A stretch of 64,000 bases of DNA from Gottfriedia acidiceleris (GCF_002128425.1 NZ_NESS01000011.1:1-64000), one strand, 5' to 3'. Counted from the first letter of the stretch, positions 43,972 to 52,559 are shown. Numbers and translations are program-made. The notes: generated by a model from the sequence alone, not told the origin.

Positions 43972-43990
43972 GTAATGATCACATGATTAC
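43972..43990. promoter_or_regulatory. Candidate MurR operator upstream of murR
   Basis: GTAATGATCACATGATTAC, a 19-bp near-palindrome (one mismatched pair) about 83 bases upstream of the murR start. Assignment to MurR is inference. Confidence 0.4.
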
Positions 43991-44050
43991 AACCAAATTA
44001 TAAAGTATAAATTAGAAAATCTAAATCATATTTTGATTTGAAATAGAAAA

Positions 44051-44084
44051 GCGACATACTAGCGTAAAAATGACTAGTTGTCGC
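44051..44084 (-). terminator. Terminator between murQ and murR
   Basis: GCGACA-CTAG arms pair across a loop with GCGACAACTAG on the other side; TTTTCTATTT follows on the minus strand. Starts eight bases after the murQ stop. Confidence 0.75.
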
Positions 44085-44091
44085 CCTCTAA

Positions 44092-44982
44092 TTAATTTTT
44101 AACTACCTTGCTAATAAAACCTCTAGCTTTATTCAAACTAATGATTGCTTCATCATAATTCATTCCCGTTAAAATCATGACGATTGCTACTTTCGTTTGA
44201 TTATTTGCTTTCATTAGATAATTACTTGCCGTTTCATAATCACAGCCAGTAGCTTCAACAATTATTCTTTTCGCTCGATCAACTAGTTTAATATTCGTTA
44301 GTTGAAGGTCTACCATTAGATTTTTATATACTTTTCCAATTCCAATCATCGAAGCTGTCGAAATCATATTACAAATTAACTTTTGAGATGTTCCAGCTTT
44401 TAATCGGGTTGAACCTGTTAACACTTCTGGACCATTATCTACTTCAATTTTTCGAAAGGCAACCTCTCCAATTTTTGAACCTTTATTACATGCTACCGCT
44501 ACAGTTTTTGCTCCAATCTCGTTCGCATACTTTAAAGCACCTAGTACGTAAGGCGTTCGACCTGATGCTGCAATACCGATCACGATATCATTTTTTGTAA
44601 GTGATATTCGTAATAGGTCCTCCTTACCTAGCTCTTCGCTATCTTCAGCACCTTCAACCGCTTTAATAAAGGCTCTCTCCCCTCCTGCAATTAATCCAAC
44701 CACTTCACTAGGATTCGTTCCAAATGTAGGTGGGCATTCAACCGCATCTAGTAGACCAATTCGTCCGCTTGTACCAGCCCCTGTATAAATTAAACGTCCT
44801 CCATTTTGAAATGCTTCAACAACTAGTTGAACTACCTTTGAAATTACCGGAATTTGTTCTCTAACTGCTAGAGCTACCTTTTGGTCCTCTTCATTCATTA
44901 TATTTAAAAACTCATCGACGCTTAGCTGATCTAAGTTACTCGTACGATTGTTTCTAATTTCGGTTGTTAAATTCTCTAACAC
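44092..44982 (-). CDS. murQ: N-acetylmuramic acid 6-phosphate etherase
   Basis: 296-aa cytoplasmic lyase that removes D-lactate from MurNAc-6-P to give GlcNAc-6-P. SIS-domain signatures: GAGTSGRIGLLDAVECPPTF (about 55-75), IAASGRTPYVLGAL, and GSTRLKAGTSQKLICNMIS. I start at GTG 44982 (peptide VLENLTTEI, GGGGTG six bases upstream) because this gives the normal family length; an upstream ATG at 45018 would add twelve residues not seen in homologues I know. It sits behind a MurK-like kinase, with murR downstream. Confidence 0.93.
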   Translation of the reverse strand: MLENLTTEIRNNRTSNLDQLSVDEFLNIMNEEDQKVALAVREQIPVISKVVQLVVEAFQNGGRLIYTGAGTSGRIGLLDAVECPPTFGTNPSEVVGLIAGGERAFIKAVEGAEDSEELGKEDLLRISLTKNDIVIGIAASGRTPYVLGALKYANEIGAKTVAVACNKGSKIGEVAFRKIEVDNGPEVLTGSTRLKAGTSQKLICNMISTASMIGIGKVYKNLMVDLQLTNIKLVDRAKRIIVEATGCDYETASNYLMKANNQTKVAIVMILTGMNYDEAIISLNKARGFISKVVKN

Positions 44983-45063
44983 AATTACACCCCAATCATA
45001 GGGCAGGATTTTTAACACATTCTCTTTTGTACTTCCTGCTCTTCTTGTTTTTACAGCACTTAA

Positions 45064-45972
45064 TTATACATTATGTGAATTTACTTCTTTCATAGCTAAT
45101 AAATATCCTCCGAAGGTCGAAGAGATTTCGTCAGTGTAAAATATTGCTGTTGGATAGTGTTCATGAATTGTTTGAATAAATGTTTTCTGAACGACCAGTA
45201 TTCGACTAAGAATACTTCCTTTAATTGCAACTCGTGGCTCTTCTCGAAGATTTAACTTTTTTATGGCTTGGACTGTCGTTTTCCCAAGAAGTTGACCAGC
45301 TCTTTCTAGAACTGTTAAGGCCATTAAATCACCCATGGTGGCCATTTCAACTATAAATGGAACATGTGAAGCAATCTCAGCTTTTGTATTGTGATAAATA
45401 TACTTTTTAAGATCTTCAGCTTCTTTTAACTGCAATTTTTCCAGCATTTTCAATGATAAATAACTTAACGGAATACCTTCATCAAATTCCTGTGTAATCT
45501 TCTTAAAGATTTCCATACAAATCCAATATCCGCTTCCTTCATCCCCTAAAAGATGTCCCCATCCACCTGCCGTAACAGTACGTTCTTTATGCATTCCGAT
45601 ACAAATTGAACCCGTACCAGCGATTGTTAATACACCACTTTGTCCATTTAGCAATGCTGCATGTGCAATTTGTGCATCGTTAACAATTTTAAAAGGGATA
45701 CGAAAAGCTTCATTCAGTGCCTTTTCTAAAGGACCTAGATCTTTCACTCCACCAATCCCAGCAATTCCTAAAAATAAGAACAGGCAATTCTCTTTTGATA
45801 AAGGGCTCAAGCAATTTTTGATTGCTTCTATAATGTGATTAATTCCATCTTCTTCATTGATTAGTAAATTACTAAAACCAGAATAACCTTGACTAATAAT
45901 TTCACCTTCTAAATTATAAGCAATAGCTTCTGACTTAGTTCCTCCACCATCAAGACCTATAACATATTTCAC
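45064..45972 (-). CDS. murK: BadF/BcrA-type amino-sugar kinase (MurK-like)
   Basis: 302 aa. ASKHA-fold ATPase with phosphate-1 motif DGGGTKSEA (about 7-15), the adenosine/phosphate-2 region GTGSICIG (about 119-126) and GDEGSGYW (about 143-150). Family knowledge: such kinases phosphorylate N-acetylglucosamine and N-acetylmuramic acid at O6 (Clostridium MurK) or GlcNAc. The place between the PTS IIA gene and murQ fits MurNAc/GlcNAc phosphorylation. It starts at GTG 45972 after AGGGGGC. Pure GlcNAc kinase is the alternative. Confidence 0.8.
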   Translation of the reverse strand: MKYVIGLDGGGTKSEAIAYNLEGEIISQGYSGFSNLLINEEDGINHIIEAIKNCLSPLSKENCLFLFLGIAGIGGVKDLGPLEKALNEAFRIPFKIVNDAQIAHAALLNGQSGVLTIAGTGSICIGMHKERTVTAGGWGHLLGDEGSGYWICMEIFKKITQEFDEGIPLSYLSLKMLEKLQLKEAEDLKKYIYHNTKAEIASHVPFIVEMATMGDLMALTVLERAGQLLGKTTVQAIKKLNLREEPRVAIKGSILSRILVVQKTFIQTIHEHYPTAIFYTDEISSTFGGYLLAMKEVNSHNV

Positions 45973-46027
45973 TAAAAACTGCCCCCTACATACAATCTTT
46001 CGTCTATTCTATTAATATATGAATCGA

Positions 46028-46345
46028 TTATTTCTCGGCTAATTTTTTATGTAAACGAATGATATGCTCTATTAGCTTTTGTTCACTCATTGCAGTCATT
46101 AAATGATCCTGAGCATGAATCATTAATAAAGACTTTTCACACGGCTTACCATTTAATTCAGCTTGTATTAAAGTCGTTTGTGTTTTATGTGCGTGACCAA
46201 TTTCTTTGTGAGACTCTTCAATTAAGCGATCTGCTGTTTCGAAATCATTTTTTTCTGCAGCCTCTAACGCTTCGTATGCTAGTGATCTTGCATTCCCACC
46301 GTGTGAAATAATCTCAAAAATTTCTTGTTCGTTAGTCATCATCAT
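46028..46345 (-). CDS. PTS lactose/cellobiose-type IIA component
   Basis: 105-aa soluble phosphocarrier. The active-site His is in the IHAQDHLMTAM stretch (about 78); the N-terminal helices (NARSLAYEALEAAE) match the LacF/ChbA trimeric helical bundle. It passes phosphate from HPr to the IIB at 49452. I prefer the ATG at 46345 (AAGGAG seven bases before) to the ATG at 46351, which overlaps the site. Together with the IIB and IIC genes of this operon it forms a complete ChbABC/LicABC-like system. Confidence 0.9.
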   Translation of the reverse strand: MMMTNEQEIFEIISHGGNARSLAYEALEAAEKNDFETADRLIEESHKEIGHAHKTQTTLIQAELNGKPCEKSLLMIHAQDHLMTAMSEQKLIEHIIRLHKKLAEK

Positions 46346-46380
46346 ATTCATACTCCTTAATTTTTGTTTTTTATTTATCC

Positions 46381-47721
46381 TTATCGAACTACCAATTCTT
46401 CTTTATAAAATAATGGTAAGTATTCTTTATGAGCTGCTAAAAGTGCATCTAGTACATCCTTTGCAACTTCATCACTTGGAACTAAAGGATTAATCGTTAG
46501 TGCCAATAATGCCTTCTCATAAGATCCAGTAACAGCCGCCTCAGCTCCAACTCGTTCAAATGATTTAATTTGCTGAACTAAACCATTTATTTGAGGTGGT
46601 AATTCACCTACTGATATCGGAATTGGTCCTTGCTTTGTAACTATACAATTTACTTCTACAGCTGATTCATTCGGAATCCCTTGTATTGAACCATTATTTT
46701 GAACGTTTAATACTTGGATATCTTTTTTATCGTTATAAATAGATGTAATTAAGCTACAAGCGGCATCACTGTAATATGCTCCACCTCGTTTTTCAAGTTG
46801 AGGCGGTTTAATCGCTAAATTCTCATCTTTATATAACACAAATAAATCATCTTCCAACTTCTTAACAACCTCTGCTCGAGTAGTACCTGTTTTGAAAGAT
46901 TCTAATTCTTCATCTAATATATGTTTCGTTTTGTAATAGTAACGATGGTATGGACAAGGAAGTACTCCTAATGACATAAGAAATTCCTTTTGCCATGGTA
47001 ATGGCGCGATATTTTTCATTGTCATTTGTATTTCTGGATTTGCTAATAATGCTAAAACATGTTCAGTCACTTCTTTTCCATCAACATAAACATGAAGCCC
47101 ATAAACCATATGGTTTAAACCGGCAAAATCAATATGTACACGACTTATATCCACTTCTAACAATTGAGCAATTGTCATTGTCATATTAATTGGTACATTA
47201 CAAACCCCAATCACCTTTTTATGTTTACTATAACGAAGTAATGCTTCTGTAACCATTCCAGCAGGATTTGTGAAGTTAATCAACCAAGCATCTGGGCATA
47301 GTTGCTGCATTTCTTCAGCAATTTCAAGTAATACAGGAATTGTTCTTAGACCTTTAAATAGACCACCTGCACCGTTCGTTTCTTGACCAATCATACCGAA
47401 TTGTAAAGGTATACGTTCATCTTTAATCCGTGCCCCTAGTAGTCCAACACGCATTTGAGTCGTTACAAAATCTGCATTCTTTAATGCTAATTTTCGATCA
47501 AGAGTTAAATGAATTTCCATTGGAACTCCCGCTTCTTTTACCATTCGTTTAGCCAAATTACCAACGATTTCTAACTTTTCTTTACCTGCTTCTATATCAA
47601 CCAACCATAACTCACTTACAGGTAGCTCGTTATATCTTTTAATAAAGCCTTCAACTAGTTCTGGAGTGTAACTAGAGCCACCGCCTATTGTTACGATTTT
47701 AATTCCGCTTTTTTTATTCAT
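46381..47721 (-). CDS. GH4 6-phospho-beta-glucosidase / phospho-chitobiase-type enzyme
   Basis: 446-aa NAD- and metal-dependent glycosidase of family 4. NAD loop IVTIGGGSSYTPELVEG at the start; substrate and metal region NFTNPAGMVTEAL (about 150) and GVCNVPINM (about 170, metal Cys); AGLNHMVYG (about 200, metal His). ChbF/LicH-like enzymes split phosphorylated disaccharides imported by lac-family PTS. In this operon the substrate may be diacetylchitobiose-6-P or a MurNAc/GlcNAc disaccharide rather than cellobiose-6-P. I start at ATG 47721 (GAAGGTG nine bases before), not the overlapping GTG 47730. Confidence 0.88.
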   Translation of the reverse strand: MNKKSGIKIVTIGGGSSYTPELVEGFIKRYNELPVSELWLVDIEAGKEKLEIVGNLAKRMVKEAGVPMEIHLTLDRKLALKNADFVTTQMRVGLLGARIKDERIPLQFGMIGQETNGAGGLFKGLRTIPVLLEIAEEMQQLCPDAWLINFTNPAGMVTEALLRYSKHKKVIGVCNVPINMTMTIAQLLEVDISRVHIDFAGLNHMVYGLHVYVDGKEVTEHVLALLANPEIQMTMKNIAPLPWQKEFLMSLGVLPCPYHRYYYKTKHILDEELESFKTGTTRAEVVKKLEDDLFVLYKDENLAIKPPQLEKRGGAYYSDAACSLITSIYNDKKDIQVLNVQNNGSIQGIPNESAVEVNCIVTKQGPIPISVGELPPQINGLVQQIKSFERVGAEAAVTGSYEKALLALTINPLVPSDEVAKDVLDALLAAHKEYLPLFYKEELVVR

Positions 47722-47751
47722 GTAAAACACACCTTCATTTCATATTTTTTC

Positions 47752-48039
47752 TTATGAATTGAATACAACGAGATAACAAGTCACTGTGCAGAAAATTAAT
47801 AATGTAAAAAATAAAATTAAAGCTTGTTTCTTATTCTTAAACTTACCTTCAATAAATACAATCACGCCTGTAAGTCCTACACTCAAACCAATACTATTCG
47901 TAATAAATACAGCAAGATCTCTAGATATTCCAATAAAGAGTAGAACAGGATTAAAGATAAGATTAAACGCAAGAATAAATACAAAAAATGCAAATGCACC
48001 TTTATAACTAAAAAAATGGAGATTCTTTGTAGTGTTCAT
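47752..48039 (-). CDS. Small three-helix membrane protein inside the PTS operon
   Basis: 95 aa with three hydrophobic helices (about 12-35, 40-62 and 72-94) and a short basic loop (KFKNKKQ). Strong AAAGGAAGC site. It lies between the IIC and GH4 genes in the same direction. I do not recognise a family; it might assist the permease or be unrelated. Confidence 0.7.
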   Translation of the reverse strand: MNTTKNLHFFSYKGAFAFFVFILAFNLIFNPVLLFIGISRDLAVFITNSIGLSVGLTGVIVFIEGKFKNKKQALILFFTLLIFCTVTCYLVVFNS

Positions 48040-48074
48040 ATTAAGCTTCCTTTCTTGATTACTTGGTAATAAAT

Positions 48075-48110
48075 AAAGGAAGCTGGGATCAATTATCCCA
48101 CACTCCCTTT
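48075..48110 (-). terminator. Intercistronic hairpin after the PTS IIC gene
   Basis: Inner stem GGGAT / ATCCC and outer AAAGG / CCTTT pairs, followed by ATTTATT on the minus strand. Likely a partial terminator or mRNA-stabilising hairpin that lowers expression of the genes beyond it. Confidence 0.5.
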
Positions 48111-48119
48111 ACTATGAAT

Positions 48120-49418
48120 TTATAAAGATACTTTTACACCTTTATCGATTTCAATTGTAGATTCTTGCGCTAACAATTTTTTATCGTACATTTTGAAGAA
48201 TGGTAAATAAATAACGACAGATATTGCCAGATTGATTACTACTAGAATAATAGCTCTCCAATCTCCACCAGTTGATAAATATGCACCTATTGGAGCAGGT
48301 AGAGTCCACGGAACCATTACATATGTTGGGTTAACTAATCCTCCTGCAGTTGCTAGGTAAGATATTGTTGCACCAATTATTGGAACGATCATAAAAGGAA
48401 TAATTAATACAGGGTTTAATACGATCGGCATACCGAAAATTACTGGCTCATTAATGTTAAAAATACTTGGGATAATTGCTGTTCTTCCAAGAGCCTTTGA
48501 GTAACTAGATTTCCCTGCAATTAACATAGCAATTACTAAGCCTAATGTTGCACCTGAACCACCAATCCAAATAAACCACTGGAAGAAAGTTTCAGGAGCA
48601 ATGTGTGGTAACTGACTCCCAACTTTACCAGCTGCAACAGCTGCAGAGTTATTAGCTAAATAAACTTCCCAAACAGGTCGTGCAACTGCACCTACTACTG
48701 ATACCCCATGGATACCAAATGCCCAGAAAAATGTGATTAAGAATACAGGTACTAATACACCCGGTAATGAATCACCCGCACTAATTAGCGGAGCTACAGC
48801 TTTGTCTACAAGTGAATGTGTATCAACCTTAAATACAACTGTAATTAAAGTCATTACTGTTAAAACAAACGTAACAGGAATAAGTGCTTCAAAAGAACGT
48901 GCGACAGAACTTGGCACTGAATCAGGCATTTTAATCGTAATATTTTTGGTTTTACAAAAACGTAATACTTCAACTGCAAAAATAGAAGTAATCATACCTA
49001 CGAAAAGACCGTGTCCACCCATGTTCGCCATTGGTAATACAAATCCTACTTTATCGATCATTTGAACCCCTGTTGTAAATAAAAACGCGGAGCCGGCTAA
49101 TAATGCCCCAGAAAGCGGGTCTAGTTTATAGCTCTGAGACAAGCTATATCCAATCCCGAAAGTAATATAAAGGGTCATTATGTACATTGTAAGTCGGTAC
49201 GGAATTAAAATATCCGCAGCATGTTTTGCTGCCCATACCCCAACCGCAGAATCTGCAGGCACTGGCGGAAAGGCAATAATTAAGAACAAGCTTCCAAAAA
49301 TGATAAATGGTAAAGCAGAAACTACACCATCACGAATTGCACGTAAATGCTTTTGTTCGGATAGTTTTGCCATTGGTGTTGATAAATTGTTTTCCAAAAA
49401 TGAAATAAACTTATCCAT
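48120..49418 (-). CDS. PTS lactose/cellobiose-type IIC permease
   Basis: 432-aa membrane permease with about ten helices. N-terminus MDKFISFLENNLSTPMAKLS and the GVVSALPFIIFGSLFLI helix are typical of the CelB/ChbC/LicC group; the substrate-loop Glu/His regions NEPVIFGMPIVLNP (about 314) and FGIHGVSVVG (about 230) are visible. AAAGGAGAAG precedes the ATG. Cotranscribed with the IIB gene 33 bases upstream. Confidence 0.92.
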   Translation of the reverse strand: MDKFISFLENNLSTPMAKLSEQKHLRAIRDGVVSALPFIIFGSLFLIIAFPPVPADSAVGVWAAKHAADILIPYRLTMYIMTLYITFGIGYSLSQSYKLDPLSGALLAGSAFLFTTGVQMIDKVGFVLPMANMGGHGLFVGMITSIFAVEVLRFCKTKNITIKMPDSVPSSVARSFEALIPVTFVLTVMTLITVVFKVDTHSLVDKAVAPLISAGDSLPGVLVPVFLITFFWAFGIHGVSVVGAVARPVWEVYLANNSAAVAAGKVGSQLPHIAPETFFQWFIWIGGSGATLGLVIAMLIAGKSSYSKALGRTAIIPSIFNINEPVIFGMPIVLNPVLIIPFMIVPIIGATISYLATAGGLVNPTYVMVPWTLPAPIGAYLSTGGDWRAIILVVINLAISVVIYLPFFKMYDKKLLAQESTIEIDKGVKVSL

Positions 49419-49451
49419 TTGTTCTTCTCCTTTATATGATAAATTATTAAA

Positions 49452-49757
49452 CTATTTAACTAGTTCTTGTACTAATTTTAATAATGTAGGACCTCCAAGT
49501 GGGCTATACGCCTGTGGTGGAATAACAGCACAAGGTACATTCGCCTCGTCAGATGAAGCTTTAAAACCATCAAATCGGTGTCTTACTTGTGGAGCAACCA
49601 TTGCTACATCCCAACCATTTTTAACTTCCTCAGCAAACTCTTGAGTTCCAACTGCTAATACATCTAAATTTAATCCGTTCTTTTCTCCTTCTTTTTTTAG
49701 AGCGTTTACAACAATCGCACTAGACATTCCGCCTGCACATACAAATAATACCTTCAT
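49452..49757 (-). CDS. PTS lactose/cellobiose-type IIB component
   Basis: 101-aa phosphocarrier. Active-site Cys7 in VLFVCAGGMSSAIVVNAL, the P-loop-like phosphocysteine motif of the family; the QVRHRF region also matches. First gene of the second transcription unit: promoter and cre site lie just upstream and AGGAGG precedes the ATG. Confidence 0.93.
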   Translation of the reverse strand: MKVLFVCAGGMSSAIVVNALKKEGEKNGLNLDVLAVGTQEFAEEVKNGWDVAMVAPQVRHRFDGFKASSDEANVPCAVIPPQAYSPLGGPTLLKLVQELVK

Positions 49758-49805
49758 ACTCTTAGCCTCCTAGTTTTAATTTAAAAAATAAAAGATTCAA
49801 AAAAC

Positions 49806-49819
49806 TGAAAACGTTTTCT
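49806..49819. promoter_or_regulatory. cre (CcpA) site at the start of the PTS operon
   Basis: TGAAAACGTTTTCT matches the cre consensus at 13 of 14 positions and is nearly palindromic. It covers about +2 to +15 relative to the predicted transcription start, where CcpA would act as a roadblock. Confidence 0.75.
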
Positions 49820-49827
49820 ATGAAGCT

Positions 49828-49856
49828 ATTATATTCTTAATAAAATAAAATTTCAA
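49828..49856 (-). promoter_or_regulatory. Sigma-A promoter of the PTS-murKQ operon
   Basis: On the minus strand: -35 TTGAAA (49851-49856), 17-base spacer, -10 TATAAT (49828-49833). The best-looking promoter in the window. Confidence 0.75.
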
Positions 49857-49890
49857 TTATTTCCAATAAAAAATGAAATAAAATTTTAAA

Positions 49891-49917
49891 AAGATGTAAA
49901 AAAAAATTTTACATCTT
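49891..49917 (-). terminator. Terminator of the anmK-mupG unit
   Basis: AAGATGTAAAA / TTTTACATCTT stem followed by TTTAAAATTTT on the minus strand, 17 bases after the mupG stop. It separates the two amino-sugar transcription units. Confidence 0.8.
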
Positions 49918-49933
49918 CTTAAATAGCTATCAT

Positions 49934-51028
49934 TTAATTTTCCTTAAACTGAAACTTACTCCAAGGATGTAAGAAATCTAGTAGGAATATTTCTTCTTCA
50001 ACAATACGTCCTACTACATTCGTTTTCCCTGAATTCTCCATATCTTGTAGAGCTATTTGTAATTCACCTTTATACTGACCATATAATTCATTTTCTATTA
50101 AAATATCACCTTTACGAATATGTGGTGTGTAAGTAGGTTTAAATTCTTCGTCTCTATATTTAACGCGAGACTGGGTTGAACGAATTAAGTAATCTGATAC
50201 ATCCCCGCGATAAAAATGAAACTCATCTAAAACAATCTTTTTCTCTAAATCTGTGATTGAATCATGTAAGTCAATAGTTAGTGTAAATAAGTCTTTACCA
50301 TTCTCATTAAGTTCCATAAGCTGTTTGAACTCTTCTTCGGATGCATAAGCATTTGCAATAATAACATCATCAATTAAGTCTGAATAAAATAAATGTTTTG
50401 CTTGAGTTATGACTGATAAATTACGGTGCATTTCTAAAGTACAAAGTCCTTCTGATACAGGCCAAGGTCCATATGTTGCAGCTTGTGAATTAATAAATGC
50501 TGCTGTACGAATACCATGTTTTTTAAACTCTTCACTACATTTTACAAAATGTGTATAGCTTAAACCTGCATAACGATGTGGATAAAAATTATGAGATCCA
50601 ATTAAATTAGACTGGTTTGGCTTATAGGCTAATATGTTTTCTAAATATTTCGTAGCATTACTCATGTTAATTTCAATTTTTAATCCATAAGGATTATAAG
50701 TCATAATGGACTCTTCATTCCCAGTAAACCCCATATCAAGTCTAATTCCATGAGCTCCTAAGTCAGCGAAAAATGATAGATCATTATATGAAATATCCAG
50801 TGTGCCAAATACTCGAGGGGCAATATCAACAATTACTTCCATCTCTAAACTATTTGCATAATCAATTATTTCTTTGAACTCTTTTAAAATCTGTTCCTTA
50901 TCACCATTTACTGATAATAAACAAGTAAAAATTCGTTTAAAACCATATTGATGAGCTAATTTAATATAAGCCTTGTCTTTTTCAACGGTTGAGTGCTCTG
51001 GGTAAATTGAAATTCCTAATTTTTTCAC
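49934..51028 (-). CDS. mupG: DUF871 family, MupG-like 6-phospho-N-acetylmuramidase (paralogue 2)
   Basis: 364 aa; TIM-barrel plus small C-terminal domain. Landmarks parallel the 20447 paralogue: KLGISIYPEHS, SHNFYPHRYAGLSYTHF (about 155) and NELYGQYKGELQIAL (about 315). S. aureus MupG cleaves MurNAc-6-P-beta-1,4-GlcNAc in the cytoplasm. Its place 11 bases after anmK and next to murQ supports that role here more strongly than for paralogue 1. GTG 51028 follows TAGGAGG at ideal spacing. Confidence 0.88.
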   Translation of the reverse strand: MKKLGISIYPEHSTVEKDKAYIKLAHQYGFKRIFTCLLSVNGDKEQILKEFKEIIDYANSLEMEVIVDIAPRVFGTLDISYNDLSFFADLGAHGIRLDMGFTGNEESIMTYNPYGLKIEINMSNATKYLENILAYKPNQSNLIGSHNFYPHRYAGLSYTHFVKCSEEFKKHGIRTAAFINSQAATYGPWPVSEGLCTLEMHRNLSVITQAKHLFYSDLIDDVIIANAYASEEEFKQLMELNENGKDLFTLTIDLHDSITDLEKKIVLDEFHFYRGDVSDYLIRSTQSRVKYRDEEFKPTYTPHIRKGDILIENELYGQYKGELQIALQDMENSGKTNVVGRIVEEEIFLLDFLHPWSKFQFKEN

Positions 51029-51039
51029 GATTAATCCTC

Positions 51040-52188
51040 CTAATAGGGTATTGGTGTAATATTTCCTAAAACAACTAAACGAGTTGCTTTTGTTGCTCCA
51101 GGTACATTACTAGGTAAACCATTTAAAGTTTCATTTGCTAAAATCGCAAAGGCAATTGCTTCTTTTGCATCCGAAGAAAAACCAATATCTTCTTGTACTA
51201 ATACTTTCGAATCTTCACCTAATAATTCTTGAAGCATGTGTAGAAGCGATTTATTATGACTACCTCCGCCGCCTACAATTACCTCGTCAATTGGATGGTT
51301 CGGCAAAATAAACTTTTTATAATTTTCAGCGATTGATTTTGCAGTAAACATCGTCATTGTAGTCACTAAATCAATCGGTGAAATATCACTAAACTCTTCT
51401 AATATTTCATCAACAAACTGTGTACCAAATAACTCTCTTCCTGTTGTTTTAGGTATAGGTGCTAAAATATAAGGAATACTCATACATCTTTCTAGTAATC
51501 TCTCATTTACTTTACCTTTAGCAGCCAATTCACCATTTGCATCATATGGCACATTAAAATAGTGCTTACAAATTTCATCAATCATCATATTTCCTGGTCC
51601 CGTATCAAAGGCTACTATATCATCGATTGTAGAATTCCTTGGAATGATTGTAACATTACCAATCCCACCAATATTTTGTAGTAAACGAGTTTTCGTTTTA
51701 CTTTTATAAAGTAATAACTCAGAATGAGGAACTAAAGGTGCTCCATACCCACCTGCTGCCATATCCATCACTCGAAAATTAGAAACAACTTTCGTTTTTG
51801 TTTCATAGGCAATAACCGCCGGCTCCCCTAATTGCAATGTAGATTGAATGAAATTCCCCTCAGCTTCAGGTTGGTGATAAATTGTTTGACCATGCGACCC
51901 GATAAACTCAAGTTGATCTAATGAAAATTCGTTTTTACTACAAATTTGCTTTACTGCATCTGCAAAAGCATAGCCAAGCTTAAAGTTTAAACTACATAAA
52001 TGCTGAGCGTTTGAAGAAACAAGTGTAATAGCATCTTGAATTTCTTTTAATAAGCCTTCCTCAAGCGGAACCGTCATAAAATCAATCAATCTTACTTCTG
52101 TCTCAGGTCCAAATCCAGTGATTTCTACTAAAGCTGCATCGATTCCATCTAAAGATGTACCTGACATTAATCCAACTGCATATCCCAA
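51040..52188 (-). CDS. anmK: Anhydro-N-acetylmuramic acid kinase
   Basis: 382-aa ASKHA-fold kinase that opens and phosphorylates 1,6-anhydroMurNAc to MurNAc-6-P. Signatures: VGLMSGTSLDGIDAAL at the start, GSHGQTIYHQP (about 90), QNIGGIGNVT (about 168), AFDTGPGNMMIDE (about 185) and VVGGGGSHN-like EVIVGGGGSHNKSLL (about 300). I place the start at TTG 52188, eight bases after AAGGAG; GTG 52197 overlaps that site. First gene of the anmK-mupG unit, divergent from an M20 amidohydrolase. Confidence 0.93.
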   Translation of the reverse strand: MGYAVGLMSGTSLDGIDAALVEITGFGPETEVRLIDFMTVPLEEGLLKEIQDAITLVSSNAQHLCSLNFKLGYAFADAVKQICSKNEFSLDQLEFIGSHGQTIYHQPEAEGNFIQSTLQLGEPAVIAYETKTKVVSNFRVMDMAAGGYGAPLVPHSELLLYKSKTKTRLLQNIGGIGNVTIIPRNSTIDDIVAFDTGPGNMMIDEICKHYFNVPYDANGELAAKGKVNERLLERCMSIPYILAPIPKTTGRELFGTQFVDEILEEFSDISPIDLVTTMTMFTAKSIAENYKKFILPNHPIDEVIVGGGGSHNKSLLHMLQELLGEDSKVLVQEDIGFSSDAKEAIAFAILANETLNGLPSNVPGATKATRLVVLGNITPIPY

Positions 52189-52559
52189 TTCGTTCACTCC
52201 TTCATATTTTTATTAATAATACCTTAAAACAGAATTTCAAATTTGTAAAAGAAAAGAATGAAAGTTTATTTAGAAATTTCAAAAAGAAATCTTTAATGTT
52301 TTTAAGAAATTAGTAAGTAGGAAAATTCTCCTATAATGCATTATTACTCATTTCACCATCTTCCATAAAAATATTCAATAATAAAATTTTATCTAATATC
52401 ATATCTAAAAAACCGTTGATTACATTGATAAAATAGTCATTTATTATCTTATAAAAAATCGTAACTAGTAAAAAAGTATTGAACGAACAATAGAATAATT
52501 ATACAATGCTTTACATAATAAACAAAAAAAACTTATCGTTCAAATAAGGAGAATTTAAA
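52189..52559. other. Divergent region between anmK and the M20 gene
   Basis: 371 AT-rich bases. Plus-strand promoter of the M20 gene at 52479-52507. Several GAAATTTC-like short palindromes at about 52235-52300 near the anmK side. No gene is supported. Confidence 0.5.
52479..52543 (+). promoter_or_regulatory. M20 gene promoter with long-spaced inverted repeat
   Basis: -35 TTGAAC (52479-52484), 17-base spacer, -10 TACAAT (52502-52507). TTGAACGA (52479-52486) is mirrored by TCGTTCAA (52536-52543) just before the ribosome-binding site. The arms flank the promoter, which would suit repressor looping. Confidence 0.5.
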
